Positions 45,002 through 53,115 of a stretch of 64,000 nucleotides of DNA are shown here, piece after piece (position 1 is the first letter of the stretch; each line of letters starts with the position of its first letter). The DNA is from CP2-2F sp034432555 (GTDB lineage: Bacteria; Chloroflexota; Anaerolineae; Aggregatilineales; UBA2796). Location of the stretch: NCBI GenBank assembly GCA_034432555.1, contig DAOUBW010000042.1, positions 30,608-94,607 of the forward strand, given 5' to 3'. The position numbers were made by a program, and so were the translations under genes. The notes beneath the pieces are model-generated. The model was not told where the DNA came from and did not search any database. It saw only the letters and a program-made list of their open reading frames with translations.

Positions 45002-45592
45002 ATGAGCGTGCCAAGCGCCGAAACAAGCAAGCTGAGCGAGCAGGCAATGCTCAAGTTGGCTGCTGAGGGGCAATCTTTTGAGGTGGTAGACGGAGTACCC
45101 GTGCCTATGTCGCCAGTTGGTTTTCGCCATGTATGGATTGCTGCTAACGTCTACCGCTTGCTCTATGCACATGCCACACAGCATCAACTCGGTTATGTTT
45201 GCACCGATAGCCTTATTTATGTGCTACACACTGATGCTGATGGTGTACGCCTTTCTCGTGTGCCAGATGCTTCTTTCATTCGCAAGGGTCGCCTTCCTAA
45301 AGGCTTTGATCTTGCCCGTCCTTTCCCTGGCGCGCCTGATCTGGCTGTTGAGGTTATGTCGCCTGAAGATACCGCTGCTGAACTTTTGCGCCGCATCCGT
45401 GATTATCAGACACACGGCACAGCGCAGGTCTGGGTTATTTACCCTGAACAGCGCGAACTGCATCAGTACATCAGGGGTGAGAAAAACGCACGGCTCTATA
45501 CGGATGCTGATACGTTAGACGCCTCTCCCTTGCTGGAAGGCTTGCACATCACGCTGGCGGATGTTTTTCAACTGCCCGCCGTAGAAGAATAG
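45002..45592 (+). CDS. Uma2 family (DUF820) putative nuclease-fold protein
   Basis: 196 residues of the PD-(D/E)XK-like Uma2 fold. The catalytic-type pair is Asp113 and Glu117 in PDLAVEVMSPED, but the Lys usually found in the following helix appears as Arg (RRIRDY). The C-terminal half has VWVIYPEQRELHQY, typical of the family. Uma2 genes are abundant in Chloroflexota and cyanobacteria, with unknown biological role. The end overlaps the converging DUF547 gene by 25 bp. It is divergent from the carboxylase gene. Confidence 0.88.
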   Translation: MSVPSAETSKLSEQAMLKLAAEGQSFEVVDGVPVPMSPVGFRHVWIAANVYRLLYAHATQHQLGYVCTDSLIYVLHTDADGVRLSRVPDASFIRKGRLPKGFDLARPFPGAPDLAVEVMSPEDTAAELLRRIRDYQTHGTAQVWVIYPEQRELHQYIRGEKNARLYTDADTLDASPLLEGLHITLADVFQLPAVEE

Positions 45593-46440
45593 ACGTTCAG
45601 CGCCCAATTGTAGGGCGCGTAGCTGAATTTGGGCTGTGCGTGCGCCTGCAAATAGGCGTGGCGCGCATCGCCTTCAGGCAAGTGCGCCAGCAAGAAGGCA
45701 CGCACACCCTGCTGACCGCCAAAATCACGCGCATACCATTTGAAGATGGCAGATAGGCGCAGCCCATCATCGCTGAGCGCTGTCTCTTGGTCAACAAAGA
45801 AGCGCGCTGCATTGGTAAGCTGCCGTTCAAGCTGACCCGCGTCGTAAGCACCGATGGGCGGGCAAGAACGGCTGGCGCAGTTCAGGGCGAAATGCAGGCG
45901 CGGCTCTAACGGACTCACCACCCACGCAAGGCGCCGATCATCCGCCGCAAACTGTGCGCCGATCAAAAACGGATGCCCTGCATTGGCGCGCAAGATGCCG
46001 TGTTCAATATCATCACAGCACAGGCGCACGCCACCCACGCAGTAGGCGGCGCGGCGGAAGAACGCCAGACCAAAGGCGCGCTCTGCCACGCTCTGGCGCA
46101 CCGCAAAAGCGATCACAGCGTGCAACACAAGGCAGTTGTACAGGTTGATCCAGAAGGCGAGTTGTTCAGCACGCGCACTAAGCCGTGTTGGATCGAGGTG
46201 GGGTAGTGCGCCGATCAAATGCTGATAGTCGGCGAAGGCAGCGCTCTGGCGCAAAGCCGCGTAGTCTACTTGCGCGCCGCGCTCATCAATGGCGGCTGCC
46301 TTGAGCGCTTTGAGTGCATTCGCCAAGCGGCTTGGCAGATCGGCGGTGGGTAGGTTACCGGTGAAGTCACCGTTCAGCGTAGCATTGCCAAATGCGGCAC
46401 GCAGCAGTGCTTCACGACTTTTGATCAACAGATTGTTCAT
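45568..46440 (-). CDS. DUF547 domain protein
   Basis: 290 residues from the ATG at 46440 (MNNLLIKSREALLRA); the open frame extends to 46551 but that part lies within the upstream gene. The domain shows AEQLAFWINLYNCLVLHAV, then VGGVRLCCDDIEHGIL, and LNCASRSCPPIGAYD, with the Cys/His-rich blocks seen in DUF547. No signal peptide. Function unknown. The start codon lies inside the end of the preceding small gene (29-bp overlap), indicating coupled translation. Confidence 0.87.
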   Translation of the reverse strand: MNNLLIKSREALLRAAFGNATLNGDFTGNLPTADLPSRLANALKALKAAAIDERGAQVDYAALRQSAAFADYQHLIGALPHLDPTRLSARAEQLAFWINLYNCLVLHAVIAFAVRQSVAERAFGLAFFRRAAYCVGGVRLCCDDIEHGILRANAGHPFLIGAQFAADDRRLAWVVSPLEPRLHFALNCASRSCPPIGAYDAGQLERQLTNAARFFVDQETALSDDGLRLSAIFKWYARDFGGQQGVRAFLLAHLPEGDARHAYLQAHAQPKFSYAPYNWALNVYSSTAGS

Positions 46441-46873
46441 GCTGCAATCGGGCGTTCTTATCAGCTTGGATGAGCGAGAGTGCCTGCTCAAAGTTTTGGG
46501 CAGAACGTATTTTGCCAAGATATTTGAAGGCGTGGAAAGCGCGCAGAGCAATATCGAGAAAGGTTGCCAACACGCTGCTCTGCCTGATCAAGATGATGAG
46601 TGCTTCATTGGGAACATCAAAAGCAGTCATGCGGCGCAGTGCTTGAATCGCGCCGCGCTCTTGTGGAAAATGCCGCGTGTGGTAGATATGCACAATGTAG
46701 ATCGGTGTGGGCGCACGCTCTAAAGCGCAGACGCGCGCTTTTTCTAAGATAACTTCTAATGCTTCTTGCCATGTCCAAGCGCCAAGAATTTCCAGCACCA
46801 AAATGGTTTGATCGAGATCGTACCAGCCCAACCGATAATTGTGCGCCTCTGAGATGCTATGCGCGAAGTTCAT
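46412..46873 (-). CDS. small hypothetical protein, paralogue A (GWYD...WTW family)
   Basis: 153 residues from the ATG at 46873, which has GGAAGGTG upstream; the longer frame adds an implausible N-terminus. Core pattern: LGWYDLDQTILVLEILGAWT then WQEALEVI, later PNEALIILIRQ. The alternation of strands and amphipathic helices resembles the STAS-like proteins common in Chloroflexota. It shares this pattern with the next gene upstream (46963-47424), so they are tandem duplicates. No catalytic motif. A signalling role is only a guess. Confidence 0.6.
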   Translation of the reverse strand: MNFAHSISEAHNYRLGWYDLDQTILVLEILGAWTWQEALEVILEKARVCALERAPTPIYIVHIYHTRHFPQERGAIQALRRMTAFDVPNEALIILIRQSSVLATFLDIALRAFHAFKYLGKIRSAQNFEQALSLIQADKNARLQHEQSVDQKS

Positions 46874-46962
46874 CCCATCACCTTCCCTATGTGTCGCTCT
46901 CCTCTCTAAATAGTATAGAGGAAAATCGTCATATTTGCGCCACATAGAATAGAGCGGTGCTT

Positions 46963-47424
46963 TTATGGATTGGCGATCTTTGGCTGCTGTGCAGCATTTT
47001 TGTGGGCTGCCACGATTGCCAGCGCGTCCTCAAAGGTGTCGGTGAAACGGTGCTTTGGTTCTTTGTTGGTAAGCCGATAAATGCGGATAGCAACATCTAC
47101 AAAGTTGCGGATCACGTCGGTTTGGCGAACAAAGATCGCTAACACCTCGTTAGGCGGATCGGTCTGAAGGATTTGGCGCATTGCTTGTAGAGCGTTGCCG
47201 CCTCTTGGCGCGAATTTTGCCAAGCGGTCATGCACGAAAATCGAGTAGACAGGCTGGGGTGCTTTCCGCACAATGGCAGGGTTCATCACATGAACAATGC
47301 TCTGCACGGCATCGCCCCACGTCCACCGATCCAGCACTTCTAAGACGAGGATGGTTTGTTCAGCGTCGTACCACCCGACGCGCATGGTAGAGCTTTCCCA
47401 GATGGACTCGGCGAGTAACAGCAT
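46963..47424 (-). CDS. small hypothetical protein, paralogue B (GWYD...WTW family)
   Basis: 153 residues. Core: MRVGWYDAEQTILVLEVLDR then WTWGDAVQSI, PNEVLAIFVRQ, and the terminal helix TFEDALAIVAAHKNA. Aligning by eye with paralogue A gives clear matches through the whole length. A STAS-like fold is suggested by the pattern of one strand, WTW helix and hydrophobic strands, but I cannot confirm it. A promoter-like TTGTCG-17-TATACT lies just upstream. Confidence 0.6.
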   Translation of the reverse strand: MLLLAESIWESSTMRVGWYDAEQTILVLEVLDRWTWGDAVQSIVHVMNPAIVRKAPQPVYSIFVHDRLAKFAPRGGNALQAMRQILQTDPPNEVLAIFVRQTDVIRNFVDVAIRIYRLTNKEPKHRFTDTFEDALAIVAAHKNAAQQPKIANP

Positions 47425-47439
47425 AATATGGTACGCCTT

Positions 47440-47603
47440 TTGCTAACCTCAATGCATACCTAAAGTATAGGGTTACACAGACGTTCCGACAAGCATAATT
47501 GGCGTGCAAAGTGGCTAGTTTTTTGCCTAGCCGACAGGGCAAACAGCGTTGATTGAAGACCATCAGATGTGCGAGGGCAGGTGGTGGCTAGGCGTTCCCT
47601 TCC
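47440..47603 (-). promoter_or_regulatory. gap with likely promoter of paralogue B
   Basis: On the minus strand TTGTCG, a 17-nt spacer and TATACT lie about 45 nt before the ATG at 47424. The rest of this gap shows no gene. Confidence 0.5.
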
Positions 47604-49076
47604 TCACCGCGGCGCGGCGCCCCAGACCGCGGCGCCCTGCCGTGTCAGCGTCACTGTCTCCGCCTCGCCAAGCGGATACGTCCCGAAGGCACTGTACGAG
47701 TAATCGTTCGTCTGCTGGAAATTGCTCCAGTCCGCCTTGTTGACCGAGAGGATGTAGTGCAGCGTGTAGCCGTTGGCAGGCAGCGTACCGTCCGTGAAGC
47801 GCAGTTCGAGGTAGCTATCGGCGGTGGCGGTTGGCGCAGTCAGCGCGCCCGTCTCGACGATGACGCTGCTGCCGCACGCTTGCGGCTCAGGGATGATGTC
47901 GGGCAGCACGCCGCTCGGATAGTAGGGGATGAAGGTGCAGGATGCCTGCAAATCAGCGCTGCCATCGCGGGTGAAGTAGTAGCGCAGGCGCACCTCGCCC
48001 AGCGGGACGGTCAGGCTGCCCTGGTTGCGAATGACGACGCTCGGATGCAGGACGGGCGTGACGGGCGCGCTGTTGTAGGCGGCGTACAAGGCGTGCAGGT
48101 CAGTGGGCGGCGGCGGAAGGATAGAGACGATTTCTAGCGGCGCACTGCCACCGTATGCAATTTGGTCGCTAGTTGGACTCCATGCTATATCGTCAATTAA
48201 GCGGTTTGGAGGATTAACATAGAGGATAAGGCTTTCACTTGCTATGTTATATACTTCAAGTTGAATTGCAGTAATTGCAAACTCATTGGACTTAGTTTTA
48301 CTCCATGCAATTCTAGCTTCCACAGAGATAGGAAATACTTTGAGGAGTTGATATGTTCGCCCATCAAAAAGCGACATGTGAGCATAAGTTTCACCGCCAT
48401 GCGCTACGCCCAAAAGCGACCCATCTCTGTTCCAAGCGACGTATCTTGCTCCCTCAACTTGCGCCGTATGCAGTATCTCGCCTGTTTGCACATCCCAGAT
48501 TCTAAAGGTGTCATTGCCATGTACGGAAGCCAACAGGTGCGCTTGTGTGGGATGCCAGTCAAAATCCGTCACACCATTATCGCGTCTATCCAACAAGCCG
48601 AGTTTATGCAAAACCAGTCCTGAGGTCGGTTCAGCGACCGTGATGTAACGGCGATCAAGTGCACCGCTGCCACTTGAACTGAAGACTGCAATGTGCGTGC
48701 CATCCGCATTCCAACGCGCCTCACCATGATATATCTCAAAACGGTGCTGCCAAACTTGGTCTGTGTCCACATCCCAAACGAACACATACTCCTGAGCGCT
48801 AACCACTAGGTGATTTGCTGCTGTATTCATCTGCCAGTCCACTGTTCTGATGTAGTCGGGTAATGTTCTCGAGGCTATAAGTTGACTGTTTGCTACATTA
48901 ATTACCTCAACGACACTACCTGTATAACCGACAGCAAGCTAGTTATTGCTGTTCCACGATAAAGCGACAATTTCACGCGCTTGGGATGCTTGAGCAAGCG
49001 CAGGTGCATTGAATACCAATACACTGAAAAGGATGCTGAATAGCACCAGTATGAGAACTGCTTTTGAGGTTTTCAT
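47604..49076 (-). pseudogene. exported WD40-repeat protein interrupted by one in-frame TAG
   Basis: A minus-strand frame begins at the ATG at 49076 with a signal peptide (MKTSKAVLILVLFSILFSVL, cut near ALA) and runs to 47604 in one frame, except for a single TAG at 48939-48941 (codon 46, within LSWNSNN*LAVGYTGSVVEV). After the stop the frame is intact for more than 440 codons with WD40-type repeats (DFDWHPTQAHLLASVHGN, TFRIWDVQTG, VAWNRDGSLLGVAHGG) and a C-terminal beta domain. It is therefore a recent nonsense mutant, a sequencing error, or a readthrough gene. Without the stop it would have 490 residues. Confidence 0.75.
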
Positions 49077-49095
49077 ATGCCACTCCACACAAGCT

Positions 49096-50307
49096 CTAGC
49101 GGTTAATTTTCGTTTGACTTTGTTGATAAACTAGACTTATCCAAAAATAACCCGCAGCACCGCTCGGTCCTGCGTCCAACCATAAGATAGGTTGAAGAAC
49201 TCTGGGAGACCCCTGCCCCTCGCCGTTGCGATAACAGCGCCTGACCTGATCCATATGCTCTGTAAACAGGGTATAGGCATCACACGACACATTTTGATCA
49301 AGGGTCGTATTGTAGTACACCTGAATGTAGGCAGCATTTAATACAGGGTTGTCCCATCGAATAATTTGTGTCTCCTCGATGCACCCGCCAACACAAACAG
49401 AATACGGTATCCCTTGATTATTGATAGATTTATTTGCAGATTTATATTCAAAAGCACCGTCAGTGGGATCAGGCACACCATTGTAGAAATCTAGAATTGC
49501 TTTTTCGATCTGCGGCAGGATACTGCGTTCATAGGATCGCTTGATGCGTTCGGTAGAACTGTTAGGATTAGGCTGTGCTAGTTTGCAAGTCAAGTAGTCA
49601 TCAAGCCATTTTACAGCAGCGATATCAAGGCGTATTCTCGGCGGAAAGTCGACTGAGCGAGTTGCTATGCGCTTATTTATGGATTCAATTATCCGATAGT
49701 ATGTCCTGTAAGTTTTGATCTCACCGTTTTCTGTCACCGCAGATACTTCAGGTTGGCACTGTTCATCGCTGAAAACTCGATTTTCAAATACCTTTTCACC
49801 TATGGTTACTGCATAGTTGGTGTAGAAAAAACGATACACATATCCCATAAATTGATCGGGATCAGACATGTCAATCCCATCTGGGTTGCTTCTTGAATAG
49901 TGCAATAAACCATTCAGGAACAGTTGCGCCATCATGTAGCGATGGTTTAGGCAATGCTCTAACCTCGTGATGTTTACAGACCATGCTGGAACAGGACCAC
50001 CTGTTACATTTGGCGGTTCATCCGAAGCACCGTTTACACCATCCATGCAATAGCTGATTCCCGCCTGCCCTTCTATGAAGAAGCTGCGTGCGAGCGCAAC
50101 ACTCAGGCTATCAAACGATCCCGTTTCAGGATTGACGATCTCTCCATCTTTTTCTGCACCAGAGTAATAACGATCATTACTTGTCTCAGAGTAAAGCGCC
50201 CAAAACATCACAGATATTAGCTTGCGGTGTTCCTCAAAAAGCCTCAAGCGTGTTTGGAAACCTAAGCGGCAGCGCACGCCGGATGGGAAAGGATACCGAT
50301 AGCCCAC
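49096..50307 (-). CDS. hypothetical protein, N-terminus uncertain
   Basis: 403 residues from a GTG at 50307. I do not recognise the family. The body is globular, Cys-rich in places (VGGCIEE, CQPEVSAV, NVSCDAY) and Tyr/Asn-rich, like extracellular proteins, yet there is no signal peptide. Extending the frame upstream (QADLSPDACVGYRYPFPSGV) keeps a mature-protein look until a TAG about 110 nt further on. The true 5' end may be lost or shifted. It lies 19 nt before the broken WD40 gene on the same strand, so both may be decaying together. Confidence 0.55.
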   Translation of the reverse strand: MGYRYPFPSGVRCRLGFQTRLRLFEEHRKLISVMFWALYSETSNDRYYSGAEKDGEIVNPETGSFDSLSVALARSFFIEGQAGISYCMDGVNGASDEPPNVTGGPVPAWSVNITRLEHCLNHRYMMAQLFLNGLLHYSRSNPDGIDMSDPDQFMGYVYRFFYTNYAVTIGEKVFENRVFSDEQCQPEVSAVTENGEIKTYRTYYRIIESINKRIATRSVDFPPRIRLDIAAVKWLDDYLTCKLAQPNPNSSTERIKRSYERSILPQIEKAILDFYNGVPDPTDGAFEYKSANKSINNQGIPYSVCVGGCIEETQIIRWDNPVLNAAYIQVYYNTTLDQNVSCDAYTLFTEHMDQVRRCYRNGEGQGSPRVLQPILWLDAGPSGAAGYFWISLVYQQSQTKINR

Positions 50308-50464
50308 GCACGCATCGGGCGAGAGGTCGGCTTGGGAGACGTTCTGCGATACCAGTCTCGAAAGCGCCTGTCTCGTCTAGAGAGGCGCATGGCTGTGGTC
50401 GTAGGTGTAACGAGTATCCCTGAGTCTTTATGAAATGCCTATCGCTCTCTTGTTACGTGCAATA

Positions 50465-51499
50465 CTAGCAATTCGTATCTTTCCAGCCCCGTGAAACAGC
50501 CGCTAAGATGGACTCAGCAGCAGCGTGTAGCTTGGCGGTGTCCGCCTCGCGGCAATCGGTGAATTGGATCAACTTCATGTAAGTTGGCAGTGCTGCCGAA
50601 TAGAGGTAAATCGGCAGCAGGGTAGCGCCTGTTTCACGGTGACGAAAGAGCGCGATATTGAACTCCTCTTTACAGACCTTTGAGGCGAGGTAAGCAGGCG
50701 AGTAGAATGCCACCACCTTATTGCAGTCGTCCAATGCTTCAAAAATCTGCTGCTGCCAGGCATCGCCAAGCGTTAGCTCACGCCGATCAAAGAAGATACG
50801 CAGATCAGGTTTCTGCACCTGTAGGTAATCTACCACACGCAGCACATCGGGACGGTTTGGGCTGGCATAGCTGATGAAGAGATCATAGCGATACTGTGGC
50901 GACATGCTCATGTTCATCTCGGCATAGTGCTTTTTGAGGATGGCAAAAGCGCCCTTCAGTTCATATGCCTTGCGATCCACAAACTCCACGATCTTCAGGC
51001 AGTTCACACCAAGCCCCATAGCCAGCCAATGGGCGGCTGCCTCTAGGAGTGGCTCTAGAATATCGGCAATGGGCACGCCTTGCCTGCCCGTCGCTACCAT
51101 GGACATCGCAACGGTGCGTAGGCTTGGCTCATGGCTAATGATTGCGATTAGCGCTTGGAAAAGATCGCCGATCACCTCGGCAGGCGCACCGCGTGTGCGC
51201 GGCTCAAAACACAGCAGACGCTTGAAGGGCATGGCATCTGCCGTGATTGGCTGAGAAAGCCAACAGCCGAAATCTTCACGCAGATCGGCAGCTCTTTCGG
51301 TAGCAAGGTGTGCCACCGAGATGCCGCGCTTGTGGAGCGCCTCGATGAGCGTGCCGCGTTCCGGCGCGTAGTGGTTCGGAAAGGCAGAGACGATGAGCAG
51401 ATCAACCGCTTCAGGCATGGCGGTGAGGTCACCGTGATAAAGTTCAATGCGCCGTTCGCCATCGGCATGTTGCACGCTCAGCCAGTCAAGCAGTTCCAT
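50465..51499 (-). CDS. macro-domain-like / TIR protein
   Basis: 344 residues, no signal. Residues 17-175 resemble a macro-type nucleotide-binding domain often fused to TIR (IELYHGDLTAM, DLLIVSAFPNHYAPERGTLI, CWLSQPI, LLCFEPRTRGAPAEVIGDLF, VATGRQGVPIADILEPLL). Residues 203-340 are a TIR domain: YDLFISYASPNRPDVLRV, IFFDRRELTLGDAWQQQI, and SPAYLASKVCKEEFNIAL with the candidate catalytic Glu279. Bacterial TIR domains cleave NAD+ or make ADP-ribose signals, often in phage defence. The pairing with a macro-like domain hints at ADP-ribose sensing. No second defence gene is beside it. Confidence 0.85.
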   Translation of the reverse strand: MELLDWLSVQHADGERRIELYHGDLTAMPEAVDLLIVSAFPNHYAPERGTLIEALHKRGISVAHLATERAADLREDFGCWLSQPITADAMPFKRLLCFEPRTRGAPAEVIGDLFQALIAIISHEPSLRTVAMSMVATGRQGVPIADILEPLLEAAAHWLAMGLGVNCLKIVEFVDRKAYELKGAFAILKKHYAEMNMSMSPQYRYDLFISYASPNRPDVLRVVDYLQVQKPDLRIFFDRRELTLGDAWQQQIFEALDDCNKVVAFYSPAYLASKVCKEEFNIALFRHRETGATLLPIYLYSAALPTYMKLIQFTDCREADTAKLHAAAESILAAVSRGWKDTNC

Positions 51500-51780
51500 A
51501 GCACCTAACCTGAACCAGTTCGCCTAATCAACGGGTGGATGAAGACGTTTAACACATTATAGCGCGGGCGGCGCACTGCATATATAGGCGCTCGGTCTAC
51601 CCTTACCTTGCTTTTTAAAGTTCATTTGTTAGGTCACGTTTACCCATGCTATTTAGCGTTGGCGGCATTTTGAGATGATCTAGCCTTGCCAAGCCAAATT
51701 GCCGAACATACGAAGTCAAAGTAGCTGTCGCAGCACCTGCCCGCAGTTTCTCAGAAGCTGCGGGCGCCTTGAAGAGAGTC
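51500..51780. other. gap upstream of the TIR gene
   Basis: A TATAAT on the minus strand (51556-51561) with no good -35 lies about 57 nt before the TIR gene. A terminator-like hairpin for the E2 gene is at 51739-51765. No other gene. Confidence 0.4.
51739..51765 (-). terminator. hairpin after the E2 gene
   Basis: A 12-bp stem (GCCCGCAGTTTC with GAAGCTGCGGGC, one GU pair) and a 3-nt loop, 16 nt after the stop. No T-tract on the minus strand. Confidence 0.6.
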
Positions 51781-53112
51781 CTACCACGCCAAAAGGGACG
51801 GTTCTTCCAACACCTCGCGCAGGTCGCGCATGAAATGCGCCGCGTGTGCGCCGTCCACCACGCGATGATCAGCGCTGAGCGTTAGGTTCAGCATCGGCTT
51901 CAAGGTCGGCTTGCCTTCGGCATCCGGCACAAAGTGCTGCGCCGTCCGCCCGACTGCCAAAATTGCCACTTGCGGTGGATTGATGATCGCGGTGAAACGA
52001 TCTATACCAAACATGCCCATATTGCTGATGGTGAAGGTGCCACCGCTGACCTGATCAAGGGCAAGTTTGCCCTCACGCGCTAATACGGCTAACCGATCTA
52101 CCTCTTGCTGAACAGTGTAGAGCGTCAGTTTTTCTGCGCTGTGAATGACAGGCACAATCAAGCCGTCTTTGAGCGCGACTGCCATCCCGATATTGGCAGT
52201 GTGCCAGTAGGAAATTTCCTCACCATCCAATGTAGCATTCAACGGCGGATTTTTGCCAAGCGCCCACGCACAGGCTTTGATCAGCACGGCAGTCATCGAG
52301 AGTTTTTCGCCACGCGCCTTCAGTTTGCCGCGCAGCGCCTCGACCATGCTCATATCCACAGCCGCATCCAGGAAGATGTGCGGTGCGCTCTGGAAACTCT
52401 TTTGCAAGCGTTGTGCGATGGTGCGGCGCATCCCTTCAAGGCGCACCACATGCCGATCTGCCTCATGCGGAATATCGGGTGGCGCTATGGTTTGCGTATC
52501 GCGGATGGTGGGAGGCTTGGCAAGCAGCAATGTTGCCTCTGCATCACGGGTAGGACGCCCTGCCTGCTCACCCAGCGCTGCCTGCACATCAGTGCCTTGC
52601 ACGCGCCCGCCGCGCCCTGTGCCTTGCACAGCAGCCAGATCAATGTTGTGTTCAGCGGCTAGACGGCGGGCGGCGGGCGTGGCGCGCACCTTGCCAAGCG
52701 CTTGTTCCACGTCACGCCGCATGATCTTACCGTTGCGTCCGCTGCCTTGCAGCGTGCCAAGATCAAGGTGGTTATGTTCGGCAAGGCGGCGAGCTAGCGG
52801 TGTGGCACTAGGCACATCACCATGAGCCGAGTCAGCCGTCGTGGCAGCGCTTGCTGCAAGGGCGGGCGCTTCACCTTCGCGCAGTAAGTAGCAGATCACC
52901 TCTGTAACTGGCACCACATCACCCGCTTTGTAGAGCAACTGCTGCACAATACCATCTTCGGTCGCCTCAACCTCCATGTTCACCTTGTCAGTGGTCACCT
53001 CACAGATTGGGTCACCGCTGCGGACTCTGTCACCTTCGCGCACCAGCCACTGGACAATCTCGCAGCTTTCCAGCGTGAAGCCGAACTTGGGCATGATGAT
53101 CGGCACAGGCAT
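51781..53112 (-). CDS. pdhC: dihydrolipoamide acyltransferase (E2) with two subunit-binding domains
   Basis: 443 residues. Lipoyl domain 1-80 with lipoylated Lys43 in TTDKVNMEVEA. Then two consecutive peripheral-subunit-binding domains, at about 101-138 (SATPLARRLAEHNHLDLGTL) and 143-180 (RATPAARRLAAEHNIDLAAV); usually there is one. The catalytic acyltransferase domain fills 225-443 and ends with the active-site SADHRVVDG (His416, Asp420). Together with E1 alpha and beta it forms a 2-oxoacid dehydrogenase complex, probably for pyruvate or branched-chain oxoacids. No E3 gene is adjacent. Confidence 0.93.
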   Translation of the reverse strand: MPVPIIMPKFGFTLESCEIVQWLVREGDRVRSGDPICEVTTDKVNMEVEATEDGIVQQLLYKAGDVVPVTEVICYLLREGEAPALAASAATTADSAHGDVPSATPLARRLAEHNHLDLGTLQGSGRNGKIMRRDVEQALGKVRATPAARRLAAEHNIDLAAVQGTGRGGRVQGTDVQAALGEQAGRPTRDAEATLLLAKPPTIRDTQTIAPPDIPHEADRHVVRLEGMRRTIAQRLQKSFQSAPHIFLDAAVDMSMVEALRGKLKARGEKLSMTAVLIKACAWALGKNPPLNATLDGEEISYWHTANIGMAVALKDGLIVPVIHSAEKLTLYTVQQEVDRLAVLAREGKLALDQVSGGTFTISNMGMFGIDRFTAIINPPQVAILAVGRTAQHFVPDAEGKPTLKPMLNLTLSADHRVVDGAHAAHFMRDLREVLEEPSLLAW

Positions 53113-53115
53113 GGT

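Noticed and set aside
44895..45047. N-terminal extension of the carboxylase subunit (TTG at 45047)
   Set aside because: The extra 51 residues overlap the divergent Uma2 gene start and have no family similarity; the GTG at 44894 gives the normal length.
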